A stretch of 64,000 nucleotides of DNA, from the NCBI GenBank assembly GCA_022600195.1, contig JAHZKX010000064.1, positions 1-64,000 of the forward strand, written 5' to 3'. Made by a program: the position numbers and the translations under genes. The stretch's first letter is position 1; each line of letters begins with the position of its first letter. Below are positions 18,691-28,086 of this stretch, in pieces. The notes under the pieces were generated by a model. The model saw only the letters and a program-made list of their open reading frames with translations, searched no databases and was not told where the DNA came from. This DNA is from Planctomycetota bacterium (GTDB lineage Bacteria; Planctomycetota; Planctomycetia; Planctomycetales; Planctomycetaceae).

Positions 18691-19752
18691 GTGCCTGTCG
18701 ATCGTATTCGAATTATAGTGGTTGATGACTCAACCCTGTTTCGACAACTCATACGGGATGTATTAAACGAAATACCCGGATGTTCGATTGTAGGAAACGC
18801 CGACAACGGAACTACGGCGCTACAAAAGATTGAACAGCTCAAGCCCGACCTGATCACATTAGATGTCGAAATGCCTGATATGAACGGGATAGAAGTACTA
18901 CGCGAACTCAATCGTAAAAACTTGAATTCGAGTGCCATCATGGTCAGCAAGTTGACCGCAGCCGGCGCACAGGTCACAACAGATGCATTATTCGAAGGCG
19001 CTTTTGACTTTGTCTTAAAACCATCTGGAAAAAATCTTGCTGAAAATAAAGGGGCGTTACTCACTGCGCTCCGTGAAAAAGTAACAGCGTTTCAGCAGTC
19101 GCTTACAGAAAAGGCACAACCGAAACCAGACACATCAACGCTCGACCAGGAAACAGTAAAACTACAACGCTATGAAGCAGTTGTGATTGGCACTTCAACA
19201 GGTGGACCAACGGCTTTACGAGAAGTTCTCCCCAAATTGCCGTCAACATTTCCCCTGCCCGTACTCGTCGTACAACACATGCCAGCCCAATATACAAGCA
19301 GACTTGCAAGTCGACTCAATGATCTCTGTTCACTCAATGTGGTGGAAGCATCGGATAACATGACCGTCTGCGCCGGTAATATTTATATTGCTCCAGGGGG
19401 TTGTCAAATGAAAGTTGTTTCGCGAAATGGTCTAATCCGAGTGAAACTCACTGATGACAGTCCTGTCAATAATTGTCGCCCTTCCGTCGATTATCTTTTT
19501 GAATCCGCCCACGATGCATGGGGAGGCCAACTAATAGCTGTTATAATGACGGGAATGGGAAAAGATGGTATGCAAGGCTGCCAGCGTATTCGCAATAGCG
19601 GGGGCTATATCATAGCACAAAGCCCTGAGGATTGTACCGTGTATGGAATGCCAAAATCGATCATTGAAAACGACCTATCACATCGGATTGCTGATTTAAA
19701 AACAATTCCATCCATCATAATTCACCGTGCCCAACTCAGCGCTCGCAGTTAA
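18691..19752 (+). CDS. cheB: Chemoreceptor methylesterase/response regulator CheB
   Basis: The 353-residue protein has an N-terminal receiver (about 5-125; VVDDST, phospho-acceptor Asp58 in LITLDVEMPDMNG) and a C-terminal methylesterase domain. The catalytic motifs are GTSTGGPTAL (Ser), VVQHMPAQYT (His) and MGKDGMQG (Asp). It removes methyl groups from the receptor once phosphorylated by CheA, opposing CheR. An open frame extends upstream into cheY. The GTG at 18691, five bases after the cheY stop and preceded by AAAGGA, gives the correct N-terminus. It is the last gene of the operon. Confidence 0.95.
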   Translation: MPVDRIRIIVVDDSTLFRQLIRDVLNEIPGCSIVGNADNGTTALQKIEQLKPDLITLDVEMPDMNGIEVLRELNRKNLNSSAIMVSKLTAAGAQVTTDALFEGAFDFVLKPSGKNLAENKGALLTALREKVTAFQQSLTEKAQPKPDTSTLDQETVKLQRYEAVVIGTSTGGPTALREVLPKLPSTFPLPVLVVQHMPAQYTSRLASRLNDLCSLNVVEASDNMTVCAGNIYIAPGGCQMKVVSRNGLIRVKLTDDSPVNNCRPSVDYLFESAHDAWGGQLIAVIMTGMGKDGMQGCQRIRNSGGYIIAQSPEDCTVYGMPKSIIENDLSHRIADLKTIPSIIIHRAQLSARS

Positions 19753-19810
19753 TATCGCATTTTTCCAGATGGCCCTGGATATGGTATACCTACCCTATGC
19801 CGGCACTGTA

Positions 19811-19857
19811 TTAAAACCCGACAGCGTGGAACCCCGCGTTGCAACAAGCGCTCCCAC
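19811..19857. repeat. Imperfect hairpin repeat, copy B
   Basis: TTAAAACCCGA (19811-19821) repeats the start of the terminator element at 8821-8831. The adjoining GTGG...CCCAC imperfect hairpin (19826-19857) shares the exact core CAACAAGCG with copy A. It lies 60 bp after cheB and has no T-run, so it is more likely a dispersed repeat than a simple terminator. Confidence 0.45.
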
Positions 19858-19955
19858 ATTTCCAGACATCCCTTCATGCTTCCAGATCACATTCCAAGAA
19901 AAATAATCTCGAAATCGATCCATTTTGGACTGCACTCCGACACTTAAGTATTTAT

Positions 19956-21227
19956 CTAACCTTTTTTTGCAAGGTCAAGAAAGACGAGATGCGAAGGGTT
20001 GCCTACAGCAGCATAGTGGTTGGTAAAGTTTAGTTTGCCAGTTTTGTTGTCCACCTTAAAGACAGAGATGCTATCTGCCCTTTGATTACAACAATACAGG
20101 AATTGTCCTGTAGGATCGAAACTGAAACTGCGTGGGTAATTTCCACGTGTCCACTCTTCACCAATGAAGGTCAGCCTGCCATCAGAACCAATAGAAAATA
20201 TCCCAATGCTATCATGCAAACGATTGCCTGCATAAACAAATTTTCCATCTGCCGAAACGAGAATTTCTGAGCAAAAGTTGCTTCCCACAAATCCAGCCGG
20301 CAGTGTCGAAATAGTTTGACGTGAAGTCAGCTTTCCTGCTTCACTGTCATAATCGAACAAAACAATTGTCGAGCCTTCTTCCTGAATGGAATAGAACCAT
20401 CGCCCATTGGGATGAAAATGAAAATGCCGAGGACCATCGCCGGGAGGGAGTGAGATTGCGTGTGGATGATTCGCGGTCAGTTTCCCCGTTTTCTCATTGA
20501 ACTTCCAGATATAGATTTTATCCAAGCCCAAATCGACATGCAGCACAAAACGACCGGAAGGATCGGATTGAATCATATGTGCGTGTGTTCGATCATGTCC
20601 GCTGATGGCAAAGCTGCCCTTCGGCGCGTTTGTGGCCTTTGTAGGACCAATTTTCCCAGCATCGTTTTTAATATCTGTCGCGTTACCCAATCGACCATCT
20701 TCCAGTATGGGAAGCACGGACACGGAACCCCCAAAATAATTTGCGATCAATAGAAAACGACCGGAAGGATGGATGCTCACATAAGTGGGACCTGCACCAC
20801 CAGAACTAACCGTGTTGAGTGGTTTCAACATACCATCTTGTTTGCTGATAGTGAAAGAACTGACTGAACCGTGCTTTTCTTTCCCCAAACGATCTGTTTC
20901 ATTAGTCGAATAAAGATGAGTGCCTGCTGCATTGACAGCCAGACAACTTGGACTTGTCCCCATGGCATGAATGCCCGCAGGCGTCATTGCCCCGGTCTCT
21001 CGATTGATTTGGAAAAGATGAATCCCACGCCCATTGCCGGGCGGCAAGTCAACTTGAGTCGCTAACATATCCTTAAGGGGAGAACTGAACGTACCCACGT
21101 AGGCAATCAGTGGCTGACTTGCTGTATTCGATTCCGCTTGAGCCAGGCCAGCGACAAGTGGAATTGCCCCTGACATGGCAACAGAAGTTTTAAGAAATGA
21201 ACGGCGAGTTTGATCGGGAAGATTCAT
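19956..21227 (-). CDS. Exported lactonase-family seven-bladed propeller protein
   Basis: The 423-residue protein starts with a Tat signal (TRRSFLKTSVAMSG). It continues as a YbgE/6-phosphogluconolactonase-like beta-propeller. Repeated blades show G-x-F-L-L-x-A-N-Y and G-P-R-H-F-H-F-H-P-x-G-R patterns, for example SGRFLLIANYFGGSVSV and GPRHFHFHPNGRW. Known family members hydrolyse 6-phosphogluconolactone or cyclic muconate. Because this one is exported, the phosphogluconate role is unlikely and the substrate is unknown. It is downstream of, and in the same direction as, a DUF1501 gene, with a 221-bp gap. Confidence 0.85.
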   Translation of the reverse strand: MNLPDQTRRSFLKTSVAMSGAIPLVAGLAQAESNTASQPLIAYVGTFSSPLKDMLATQVDLPPGNGRGIHLFQINRETGAMTPAGIHAMGTSPSCLAVNAAGTHLYSTNETDRLGKEKHGSVSSFTISKQDGMLKPLNTVSSGGAGPTYVSIHPSGRFLLIANYFGGSVSVLPILEDGRLGNATDIKNDAGKIGPTKATNAPKGSFAISGHDRTHAHMIQSDPSGRFVLHVDLGLDKIYIWKFNEKTGKLTANHPHAISLPPGDGPRHFHFHPNGRWFYSIQEEGSTIVLFDYDSEAGKLTSRQTISTLPAGFVGSNFCSEILVSADGKFVYAGNRLHDSIGIFSIGSDGRLTFIGEEWTRGNYPRSFSFDPTGQFLYCCNQRADSISVFKVDNKTGKLNFTNHYAAVGNPSHLVFLDLAKKG

Positions 21228-21295
21228 GGAGGATTTTCTAAAAAAACAAGGCGTGAGATAAGAGTGTGAAACTAGATCGCATCATTTTTAACCAA

Positions 21296-21343
21296 AGCGT
21301 CTCTCATTCTATGATACTCGTTTCAAATGGCCTTGGAGACGCT
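21296..21343 (-). terminator. Inverted repeat between DUF1501 and lactonase genes
   Basis: AGCGTCTC (21296-21303) and GAGACGCT (21336-21343) are perfect eight-base inverted repeats with a 32-nt spacer. It lies between two genes on the minus strand and could terminate the upstream one. The long loop and lack of a T-run make this weak. Confidence 0.3.
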
Positions 21344-21448
21344 ACTGTAAACTTGGAGATAGGCTAGTTGATTATAATGTGAACATAGAGAATTGATATC
21401 AAAACCGCATCTTACGCTGGCGTGGGCATGGCACTAATATTATCGTCG

Positions 21449-22795
21449 TCACACAAGTTCTTGAATTGGTTCCTGGTGCTCTAACAAATATTGTGGTCGG
21501 CCAGAGTTGTCAGGGATTGTGGTGACCGCAGGATCTATTCCCAGGTTGTGATAGAGCGTTGCGAATACTTCCTGCATATGAACGGGGCGGTCGACTGCTT
21601 CTTCGGCCCATTTATTTGTGGAGCCTATTACCTGACCGGTTTTCATACCGCCGCCAGCCATCAAACCAGCATGCACGTGCGACCAATGATCGCGTCCTCC
21701 CTTTTTATTGATTTTAGGAGTCCTTCCAAACTCGCCCCAGACAATAACGCTGACATCTTCATCTAAGCCGCGTTCGTGCAGGTCTTCTACCAGTGCAGCA
21801 ACTCCTTCATCCAATAATGGAATTACCTTTCGCGCTCTGCCAAAATTATCGCCGTGGTAGTCAAAATCAGCAAAGCTGCAAGTCACCATGCGGGCACCTG
21901 CTTCAACAGCGCGACGGGCTTGCAAAAACCGGGACATAAGAGCCTGATACCCCATCTTTGGATCAAAATTGAGTACTTTGGGGTCGTCTATTCCGTATCG
22001 GGCACGAATTTTCGGATCGACTTTCTCCAGGTTCAACGCTTCCAGTAACTTGGATGAAGTTAACACACCCAAAGCCTGTTCGGTGAAACTGTCGTTGGAA
22101 TCGGATGATAATTTTTGATCCACATTCTTCCGGAAAGTGTCGAGTTTCTGAAGCAGGTTGGTGCGTTCGTGCAGTCGAATTGTAGAAATGTTATTCAGCG
22201 ACATGTTCCTCATCACCTCGCCATCGGGACGAAATGGTGTATGAGACATCCCCAGAAAACCCGCTCCCTTAATGTTGTAAGGCGAATGAGCCATCTTTTG
22301 CGAAAGGTCAATATAAGGCGGCACGGAAGAGTCAACTGATCCCTGTAGTTTTGAGAGTACCGAACCCATTGACGGCCACCCGCCCTGAGGTTTGGGGCCG
22401 CTAAATTTGTGACCGGTGCAGCATTGAAAGGAATCGTGACGGCCTTCAGAACCAACCAGAGAACGGATGATGGAGAATTTATCCATCATGCCAGCGACGC
22501 GGGGCATCAACTCGCTGATTTGTATGCCGGGAACATTTGTAGATATTGGTTGAAACTCACCTCGAATTTCTGTGGGAGCATCGGGTTTTAAATCGAACAT
22601 GTCCTGATGCGGCGGCCCACCATTCAGGTAGATCATAATGACCGCTTTGTGAGAATTTTTCTGTTTGCTCTGTTGTTGAGCCTGCAAAATTTGTGGCAAC
22701 GACAAACCACCCATCGCCAGACCACCGATCTGCAGAAAGGATCGGCGTGGTATACGATCACAGAATCGCGTTGCACGGTCTTCAATTCTCAACAT
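21449..22795 (-). CDS. DUF1501 Tat-exported protein
   Basis: The 448-residue protein carries a twin-arginine signal (PRRSFLQIGGLAMGG). It shows the DUF1501 hallmarks: NGGPPHQDMFDLKPDAP near residue 60, TCSFADFDYHGDN, and the C-terminal block WGEFGRTPKINKKGGRDHW. The fold is related to alkaline phosphatase/sulfatase enzymes, and the His/Asp-rich motifs suggest a metal site. The function is unknown. In planctomycetes these genes often follow a DUF1549/DUF1553 cytochrome gene, but none is adjacent here. A paralogue is encoded at 48532-49932. Confidence 0.9.
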   Translation of the reverse strand: MLRIEDRATRFCDRIPRRSFLQIGGLAMGGLSLPQILQAQQQSKQKNSHKAVIMIYLNGGPPHQDMFDLKPDAPTEIRGEFQPISTNVPGIQISELMPRVAGMMDKFSIIRSLVGSEGRHDSFQCCTGHKFSGPKPQGGWPSMGSVLSKLQGSVDSSVPPYIDLSQKMAHSPYNIKGAGFLGMSHTPFRPDGEVMRNMSLNNISTIRLHERTNLLQKLDTFRKNVDQKLSSDSNDSFTEQALGVLTSSKLLEALNLEKVDPKIRARYGIDDPKVLNFDPKMGYQALMSRFLQARRAVEAGARMVTCSFADFDYHGDNFGRARKVIPLLDEGVAALVEDLHERGLDEDVSVIVWGEFGRTPKINKKGGRDHWSHVHAGLMAGGGMKTGQVIGSTNKWAEEAVDRPVHMQEVFATLYHNLGIDPAVTTIPDNSGRPQYLLEHQEPIQELV

Positions 22796-23355
22796 GATTT
22801 ATGTTCCAAGATGTTCACAAAACTTAAGCCTGCACTATATTATTCAATACCTGAATTGAAAAACAGATAAGACATTGATTATACCTACTTTTTCTATTCC
22901 ATTTGAGGCTGAAATCGCTTCAAGTTGTTAATCCCACACAGTTTAACACCCCCTCTCATATCTACCGCTTAGTGATTTTTTCTCCATTTTTTTGTTCCTC
23001 TTATGCTGGGGACCGGCGAGGGACGCACGAAAAATCGTCTTCCATTGGCGAAAGACCGATCTTGCCCAGACTGTTTCTGTAGGCGTCTCCCCTAGTCACC
23101 CAAAAATTTACTAATCGAGCCCTGCAATCAAAGATGAAGGCAGAGCAAGACGTTCAAAGTGGTCAAGGATGACAGGGAACAAGTTCCTTGTCACCACATC
23201 ACATAAAGAGTTAAACTCATCTAACTATTATCATATTGCATGTTACTGACAGGAGTTAGTAACAGAAAACATCGTAGCTAGATTCACAAGAATTCAGCCA
23301 CTGCTGAGCCAAACAGCTGAATTTTTTCTTAATGTTTTGCCTTACCAATTGATTC
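22796..23355. other. 560-bp intergenic region with a structured element
   Basis: No ORF of note lies in this divergent gap. It contains the four-way-junction fold at 23008-23092, in GC-richer sequence between AT-rich flanks. Promoters for both divergent genes are expected, but no clear elements were found. Confidence 0.5.
23008..23092 (+). ncRNA. Candidate structured RNA (four-way junction)
   Basis: The outer helix is formed by GGGGA (23008-23012) with TCCCC (23088-23092) and GACGC (23022-23026) with GCGTC (23083-23087). It encloses three hairpins: ACGA-AAAA-TCGT (23027-23038), GGC..AAGA-CCGA-TCTT..GCC (23047-23066) and CAGA-N5-TCTG (23067-23079). Nearly every base is accounted for within 85 nt. 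It lacks tRNA T-loop and D-loop sequences and does not match 6S, 4.5S, RNase P or tmRNA cores. The strand is uncertain, since the fold works on both. Confidence 0.35.
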
Positions 23356-24300
23356 ATGACAAAAAGAAACCTCTCCATGACAGTCAAAAAACTCATCCTT
23401 GCCAGTTGGCTTGCCGTAGTGTTTGTTTCTACAAACGATGTACTCTCTGCGAATCCAAATACAACAGACAAAAAAGCAAGTACGCAGCGACTGTATGATG
23501 CTGGGGTACCAGAGAAAGGTTTTCTCACTCTCAAAACAGAGAACTACACCCTTCCCATTGATGCTGCCAGCGGTTGGACCATTGAAAAGATGTTCTATCG
23601 CGATCAACAAATTGGACTGAACAATGGACATTATGGAACCGTCTTAAGACCCAAAGAGGGCCAATGGTGGGGCACAGGACATAAAGAAGGGGGACGAGAA
23701 ATTGTCCATCGCATACAATTGATCGTTGATGGAAAGGATGTTCCCATCACAAAAACGGAGGAAATTATTACCGGCAAACGGATTCAACTCATTAAAGAAT
23801 CGACTATTTGGAAGTTCAAAGTACGTGCGGAAATCATTCTCAATAATGATTTTATTGTCGAACAGACAGAGATGACGGCCCTGGAAGATTGTGAGACTGA
23901 TCTGCTTTATTATTTCATGCACTGCTTTCCGCCCTCCACAACTAAATGGATTGCCCAGCTTCCGGATGGATCACTCGAAAAAGGGCCGCTGACACACTCA
24001 AAGAAAATGGCAGTCAGCAAAGACACATCCTGGGTAGCCCAATATGATAAAAATAATCAACTCGGCCTTTTGTGCTACACTCCCAAAGTAATCACGGGTA
24101 ATCGAAGTGCCAGCCACATTTGGGACCTCGACCGTTATCACAAATACTATCTGCGGCATAACAGCGGGCAGTCGTTTAAAAAGGGAGAGAAACTCGATTT
24201 CACAGTGCTGGTGAAAGCAGTTCCCAACGAAACCGGTGACTGGATCGAAACCCAAAAAGCCGCCAAACTTTTGATCAAACAGTTTCCAACTGTGAAATAA
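23356..24300 (+). CDS. Secreted protein of unknown function (mutarotase-like beta-sandwich possible)
   Basis: I do not recognise a family with certainty. The 314-residue product has a signal peptide (about residues 10-32, ending near VLSAN). The mature part is rich in beta-strand with aromatic and charged alternation, for example GTVLRPKEGQWWGTGHKEGG, IVEQTEMTALEDCE, and HKYYLRHNSGQSFKKGEKLDFTVLVKA. The pattern recalls galactose-mutarotase-like sandwich domains (GH-associated), but no catalytic pair can be assigned. An alternative ATG at 23377 would remove seven residues ahead of the hydrophobic segment. It stands alone between a structured intergenic region and a tRNA-like remnant. Confidence 0.7.
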   Translation: MTKRNLSMTVKKLILASWLAVVFVSTNDVLSANPNTTDKKASTQRLYDAGVPEKGFLTLKTENYTLPIDAASGWTIEKMFYRDQQIGLNNGHYGTVLRPKEGQWWGTGHKEGGREIVHRIQLIVDGKDVPITKTEEIITGKRIQLIKESTIWKFKVRAEIILNNDFIVEQTEMTALEDCETDLLYYFMHCFPPSTTKWIAQLPDGSLEKGPLTHSKKMAVSKDTSWVAQYDKNNQLGLLCYTPKVITGNRSASHIWDLDRYHKYYLRHNSGQSFKKGEKLDFTVLVKAVPNETGDWIETQKAAKLLIKQFPTVK

Positions 24301-24304
24301 ACCG

Positions 24305-24330
24305 GTCTGGGTTCAAGTCCTACATCCAGA
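24305..24330 (+). other. tRNA 3'-end-like fragment
   Basis: This 26-nt stretch aligns with the T arm and 3' acceptor strand of the tRNA-Leu at 8789-8814 with 20 identities. It includes a T loop GGTTCAAGTCC. No 5' half is present. It looks like a decayed tRNA end, as left by an integrated element or a partial duplication. A chance match cannot be excluded. Confidence 0.3.
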
Positions 24331-24492
24331 GACTGAATATGAAAGGACTTACACCATCAAGCTGTGAGTATATTGTAGCATTGCATGATTCCCAGACAGT
24401 CAGGCACGATATTGAAATTGCATTCATATATGAATACACTAGTTGCAACTGATCTCTGTCTCTGTAGATTTCAATAACGGAAGTTGACCTGG

Positions 24493-26658
24493 ATGCTGAT
24501 TGATTTGTCGAAGAAGACCAGATTTGCAAGCACTTCCAGTCCAACAGGAAGATTGGCACAAAACCCAGCCAGTTGTGCCGTGCTCTCATTTTTGATTTCA
24601 CTCATAATCTGTTTCACTTCAGCTACACACGCGGCCGAAACAGATCCCTTTACCAGGACAATCAAACCAGCAATCCAAACATACTGTGCGAAATGTCATG
24701 GCACGGACGGCAATGTAGAAGGAGATATCAATCTTCTCAAATTGAAAAACACTTCGGATCTGTCACAAAATGTAAAGCTGGTTCGCAAGCTCATCGACGT
24801 CCTTGATTTAAAAGAGATGCCACCGGAAGAGGAACCGGAACTTGAACCGAAACTTCGACAGCAGCTGATCGCGCAATTGAAGACCGTTCTCCATGCCACT
24901 GTCTCAAAGAAAAAGTCATTCGCGCATACACCAATTCGGCGTATGAACCGCTTTCAATATAACAACGCTGTGACGGACCTCTTTCAGCTCAAATGTGTGG
25001 TCTTCACCCTGCCAGAGCGAATGCTCCGGGAACATGGAAACTACTTCCAACCAGCTACTGGCAAGATGCCCAAGAATCTCAAAGTTGGCAGTCGCCCCCT
25101 TGGTAAGTCGCAAATGATCGAAAGACGACTCGCGGGCGTTGCAGCATTTCCTCAAGACCTGCGCGCCGAACATGGCTTCGATAATCGTGGTGACCACCTG
25201 TCATTATCACCGCTGTTGCTCGAATCATTCCTGGCACTGAGCCGAAGCATTGTCGATAGCCCCGATTTTGCTCCCAAGAACTGTGGTATCTGGAAATCAT
25301 TTTTCGCGGAACCGGACCCAGCTACAGATCTTCCCACACAAGTTCGGACTCGATTACGCCCTTTCCTGACACACGCATTTCGTCAGCCTGTCGAAGAGAA
25401 GCAGCTGAAACGCTATTCCGATTATGCCCTGGCTCAAATTCAGTCGGGCAAATCTTTTACACGGAGCATGCGCAACGTTGCGGCAGCCACGATTGCCTCG
25501 CCTAAGTTCTTTTATCTCTATGACCGCACTGGTCGAAGTGAAGAAGCCGAACCATTGGACGATTTTGAACTGGCATCGCGACTCTCCTTCTTTCTCTGGG
25601 GAAGTATTCCGGACCAGACTCTTCTTGATTTAGCCAAAACAGGAAAACTGACTGACCGTGCGGTCCTTTCCAATCAGGTAGATCGAATGCTGAACGATCG
25701 AAAACTGAAACGGTTCTGCGACAGTTTTCCTGCTCAATGGTTGCAACTCGAACGAATAATTTCATCAGCGCCTGACCGCAAACATTTTCCGGAATTCTAC
25801 TTTTCTAAATACCGCAATAGCATGCATATGATGCTCGAACCGCTTCTGCTGTTCGAAACAATCCTCATCGAAAACAGGTCGATTCTACAATTGATCGACT
25901 CCGACTTCAGTTACCGATCAGCGCGCCTCGACAATATTTCTTATGGAGCAAAAAGAAAGGGCCAGAAGAATGCGGTCACAGCCCTGCCCTTCACCAGAGT
26001 CAACTTAAAAGATAGAAGACAAGGCGGAGTCATCACCAATGCCGCGGTCATGACCATGACCTCCGGCCCTGAAAGAACTCAGCCTATTACCCGAGGAGCC
26101 TGGATCGCTACTGTCATTTTCAACAATCCGCCCGAGCCCCCACCTGCCAATGTCCCCCCGCTTGCTGAAGAGGCCTCCAAAGCAGAACGAAACCTCACCC
26201 TCCGGGAACGACTTGCCGCACATCGGGAGCGGGCTGACTGCGCCGGTTGCCATGAGCAAATCGACCCACTGGGCTTCGCCTTGGAAAACTATGATCCCAC
26301 TGGAAAATGGCGCGATGTTTATAAAAACGGCCGCAAGGTTGATATGCATGGAACACTGTTCCGAAAACACAAATTCAACAATATTGTAGAATTTAAAGAC
26401 GCCATTCTCGCAGAGAAAGATAGATTCACAAGAGGACTCGCGTCGCATCTTTTATCTTTCGCATTAGCTCGCGAAACCGGAGTCGCTGATACACTCGCAC
26501 TCGACAAAATCGCGAGTGACACTGCCAGTGATGATTACCGAATACAAACCCTGATTAAACAAGTTGTCTTGAGCGATCCGTTTCTCCACAAATCGAATGC
26601 AATGACCGCAAAGCAGGCCGCAGTAGAACGGAAAAACAAGAACCCGGGAGAGAATTGA
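24493..26658 (+). CDS. Planctomycete cytochrome c protein with DUF1587/1592/1588/1585-type domains
   Basis: The product has about 721 residues. A hydrophobic export segment (about 30-48) is followed by a cytochrome c-like domain with one CAKCH heme site. Next come a DUF1587-like block (PIRRMNRFQYNNAVTDLF), a DUF1595-like helix region, DUF1592 (ELASRLSFFLWGSIPDQTLLDLA), DUF1588 (RGAWIATVIFNNPPEPPPANVPPL, with CAGCH) and a C-terminal DUF1585 domain. The CAGCH is a second CxxCH, as is usual in this family. The role is probably periplasmic electron transfer linked to an unknown substrate. The frame opens at TTG 24484, but ATG 24493 is preferred. It is followed after one base by a DUF1552 gene, so the two form an operon. 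A PA14-containing paralogous pair lies at 53639-57282. Confidence 0.9.
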   Translation: MLIDLSKKTRFASTSSPTGRLAQNPASCAVLSFLISLIICFTSATHAAETDPFTRTIKPAIQTYCAKCHGTDGNVEGDINLLKLKNTSDLSQNVKLVRKLIDVLDLKEMPPEEEPELEPKLRQQLIAQLKTVLHATVSKKKSFAHTPIRRMNRFQYNNAVTDLFQLKCVVFTLPERMLREHGNYFQPATGKMPKNLKVGSRPLGKSQMIERRLAGVAAFPQDLRAEHGFDNRGDHLSLSPLLLESFLALSRSIVDSPDFAPKNCGIWKSFFAEPDPATDLPTQVRTRLRPFLTHAFRQPVEEKQLKRYSDYALAQIQSGKSFTRSMRNVAAATIASPKFFYLYDRTGRSEEAEPLDDFELASRLSFFLWGSIPDQTLLDLAKTGKLTDRAVLSNQVDRMLNDRKLKRFCDSFPAQWLQLERIISSAPDRKHFPEFYFSKYRNSMHMMLEPLLLFETILIENRSILQLIDSDFSYRSARLDNISYGAKRKGQKNAVTALPFTRVNLKDRRQGGVITNAAVMTMTSGPERTQPITRGAWIATVIFNNPPEPPPANVPPLAEEASKAERNLTLRERLAAHRERADCAGCHEQIDPLGFALENYDPTGKWRDVYKNGRKVDMHGTLFRKHKFNNIVEFKDAILAEKDRFTRGLASHLLSFALARETGVADTLALDKIASDTASDDYRIQTLIKQVVLSDPFLHKSNAMTAKQAAVERKNKNPGEN

Positions 26659-26659
26659 A

Positions 26660-28009
26660 ATGAAAACGACATCCAGAAGATCATTTCTCCAGGGAATCGG
26701 TGGCGCAGCGCTATCACTTCCATGGCTCGAAAGCCTATGCATCGCCGCCCCAGCAAAACCGGTCGCACAAAGACTGGCATTTTTCTATGTGCCCATCGGT
26801 GTGGTACGACGCGGATTTTTCCCCGGCGAACAGAACGCCATTCTTCCGAAGTTTACCAGTAGTCAAAAGGAAATCCCAATAGACAAGCAAATCGCCACGG
26901 GAGTTCATCCACTGAATCTCACCCCAACGATGCAGCCTCTGGAACCGTTCAAAGACAAGATAACTCTGGTAACCGGCCTTGACCGCACTTTTCAACAAGG
27001 TACCGACGTTCATGCACAGTGCGCATCCTGTTTCCTGAGTAGCGCAGCACCATTCACTGTGAAACAATCTGCATGGCCTCTGAATCGTACACTCGACCAT
27101 ATCGTCGCTGATCACATTGGGAAAACGACCCCTTTCCGTACCCTTGAATTCAGTTGTAACAGTCACCGGGACAATAAAGAGTCGTTATATTTCGATAATA
27201 TTTCCTGGTACGGAACGGGGCATGTTGCACCCTCAATTCGTGATCCACGCAAGGCATATCGGCGACTTTTCGGTACGCAGGAAGTCGAAAGCTACAGAAA
27301 TATTACAGACCTCGTCCTCGATGACGCACGCTCCATGAAGCGTCAGCTGGGTTATTCTGACAAACAGAAATTCGCTGAATATTTTGACTCTGTCCGAACA
27401 ATTGAAGAGCAGATGGAAAAGCTCGAAAAAATGAAAGGAGAGCTGAATCAAGTTACTTTTGAAGAACCTGCCGAAGCCCACCTTCCGCGAGGCGAATACA
27501 TTCGACTGATGGGCGACCTGATGGTCGTCGCACTCCAGACGGGCCTTACCAATGTCGCCACATTTATGGTCGGCCCCGAAAGGTGGGACACCCCCTTCCT
27601 CTACGAAAGTCTGTTCGATAAGCCGCGGAGTCATCACCAGATGTCTCATAATCAGAAACGGTTTCTTGATGATCTCCTTAAAGTCGATCGTTTTCACATG
27701 GAGCAGTTCGCGTATCTGGTGAAAAAGATGGATCAGATCGAGGAAGCCAATGGTACCTCGCTTTTGGACAACACTCTCTTCACATACGGTTCCGGCCTCG
27801 GCGATGGGGCCACACATCAATACAGCGATCTGCCGACCATCATCGCAGGTTCAGGCAGCGGTAACCTGAAGACTGGCATGCACCTCAATCTTGCCGACGG
27901 TACCCCCCTGGCAAACCTCTGGTTGACACAAGCCAAGACGATGGGTCTCAAAATGAACCGTTACGCGGACAGCACCGGATCCATTGGCGAGTTGCTCAAA
28001 AATCAATAA
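26660..28009 (+). CDS. DUF1552 Tat-exported protein
   Basis: The 449-residue protein has a Tat signal (SRRSFLQGIGGAALS) and the DUF1552 layout: LAFFYVPIGVVRRGFFP near the start, VTGLDRTF, and the C-terminal LLDNTLFTYGSGLGDGATH. It belongs to the same superfamily style as DUF1501 and is always found beside DUF1592-type cytochromes. The biochemical role is unknown. The start lies one base after the cytochrome stop, so the two proteins are probably made in equal amounts and act together. Confidence 0.92.
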   Translation: MKTTSRRSFLQGIGGAALSLPWLESLCIAAPAKPVAQRLAFFYVPIGVVRRGFFPGEQNAILPKFTSSQKEIPIDKQIATGVHPLNLTPTMQPLEPFKDKITLVTGLDRTFQQGTDVHAQCASCFLSSAAPFTVKQSAWPLNRTLDHIVADHIGKTTPFRTLEFSCNSHRDNKESLYFDNISWYGTGHVAPSIRDPRKAYRRLFGTQEVESYRNITDLVLDDARSMKRQLGYSDKQKFAEYFDSVRTIEEQMEKLEKMKGELNQVTFEEPAEAHLPRGEYIRLMGDLMVVALQTGLTNVATFMVGPERWDTPFLYESLFDKPRSHHQMSHNQKRFLDDLLKVDRFHMEQFAYLVKKMDQIEEANGTSLLDNTLFTYGSGLGDGATHQYSDLPTIIAGSGSGNLKTGMHLNLADGTPLANLWLTQAKTMGLKMNRYADSTGSIGELLKNQ

Positions 28010-28086
28010 GTCACACAAAGTCGTCAGTACGCAATGCCCTGAGATTATTTCTGATTACCAGTTCCATTGTGAATTCTGACCTGGTC

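Noticed and set aside
23008-23092. tRNA-like gene
   Set aside because: The four-way junction recalls a cloverleaf, but there is no T-loop GTTCRA sequence, no D-loop GG and no seven-base anticodon loop.
24422-24435. ATTCATATATGAAT palindrome as an operator
   Set aside because: AT-only palindromes of this length are common in AT-rich gaps, and no second site supports it.
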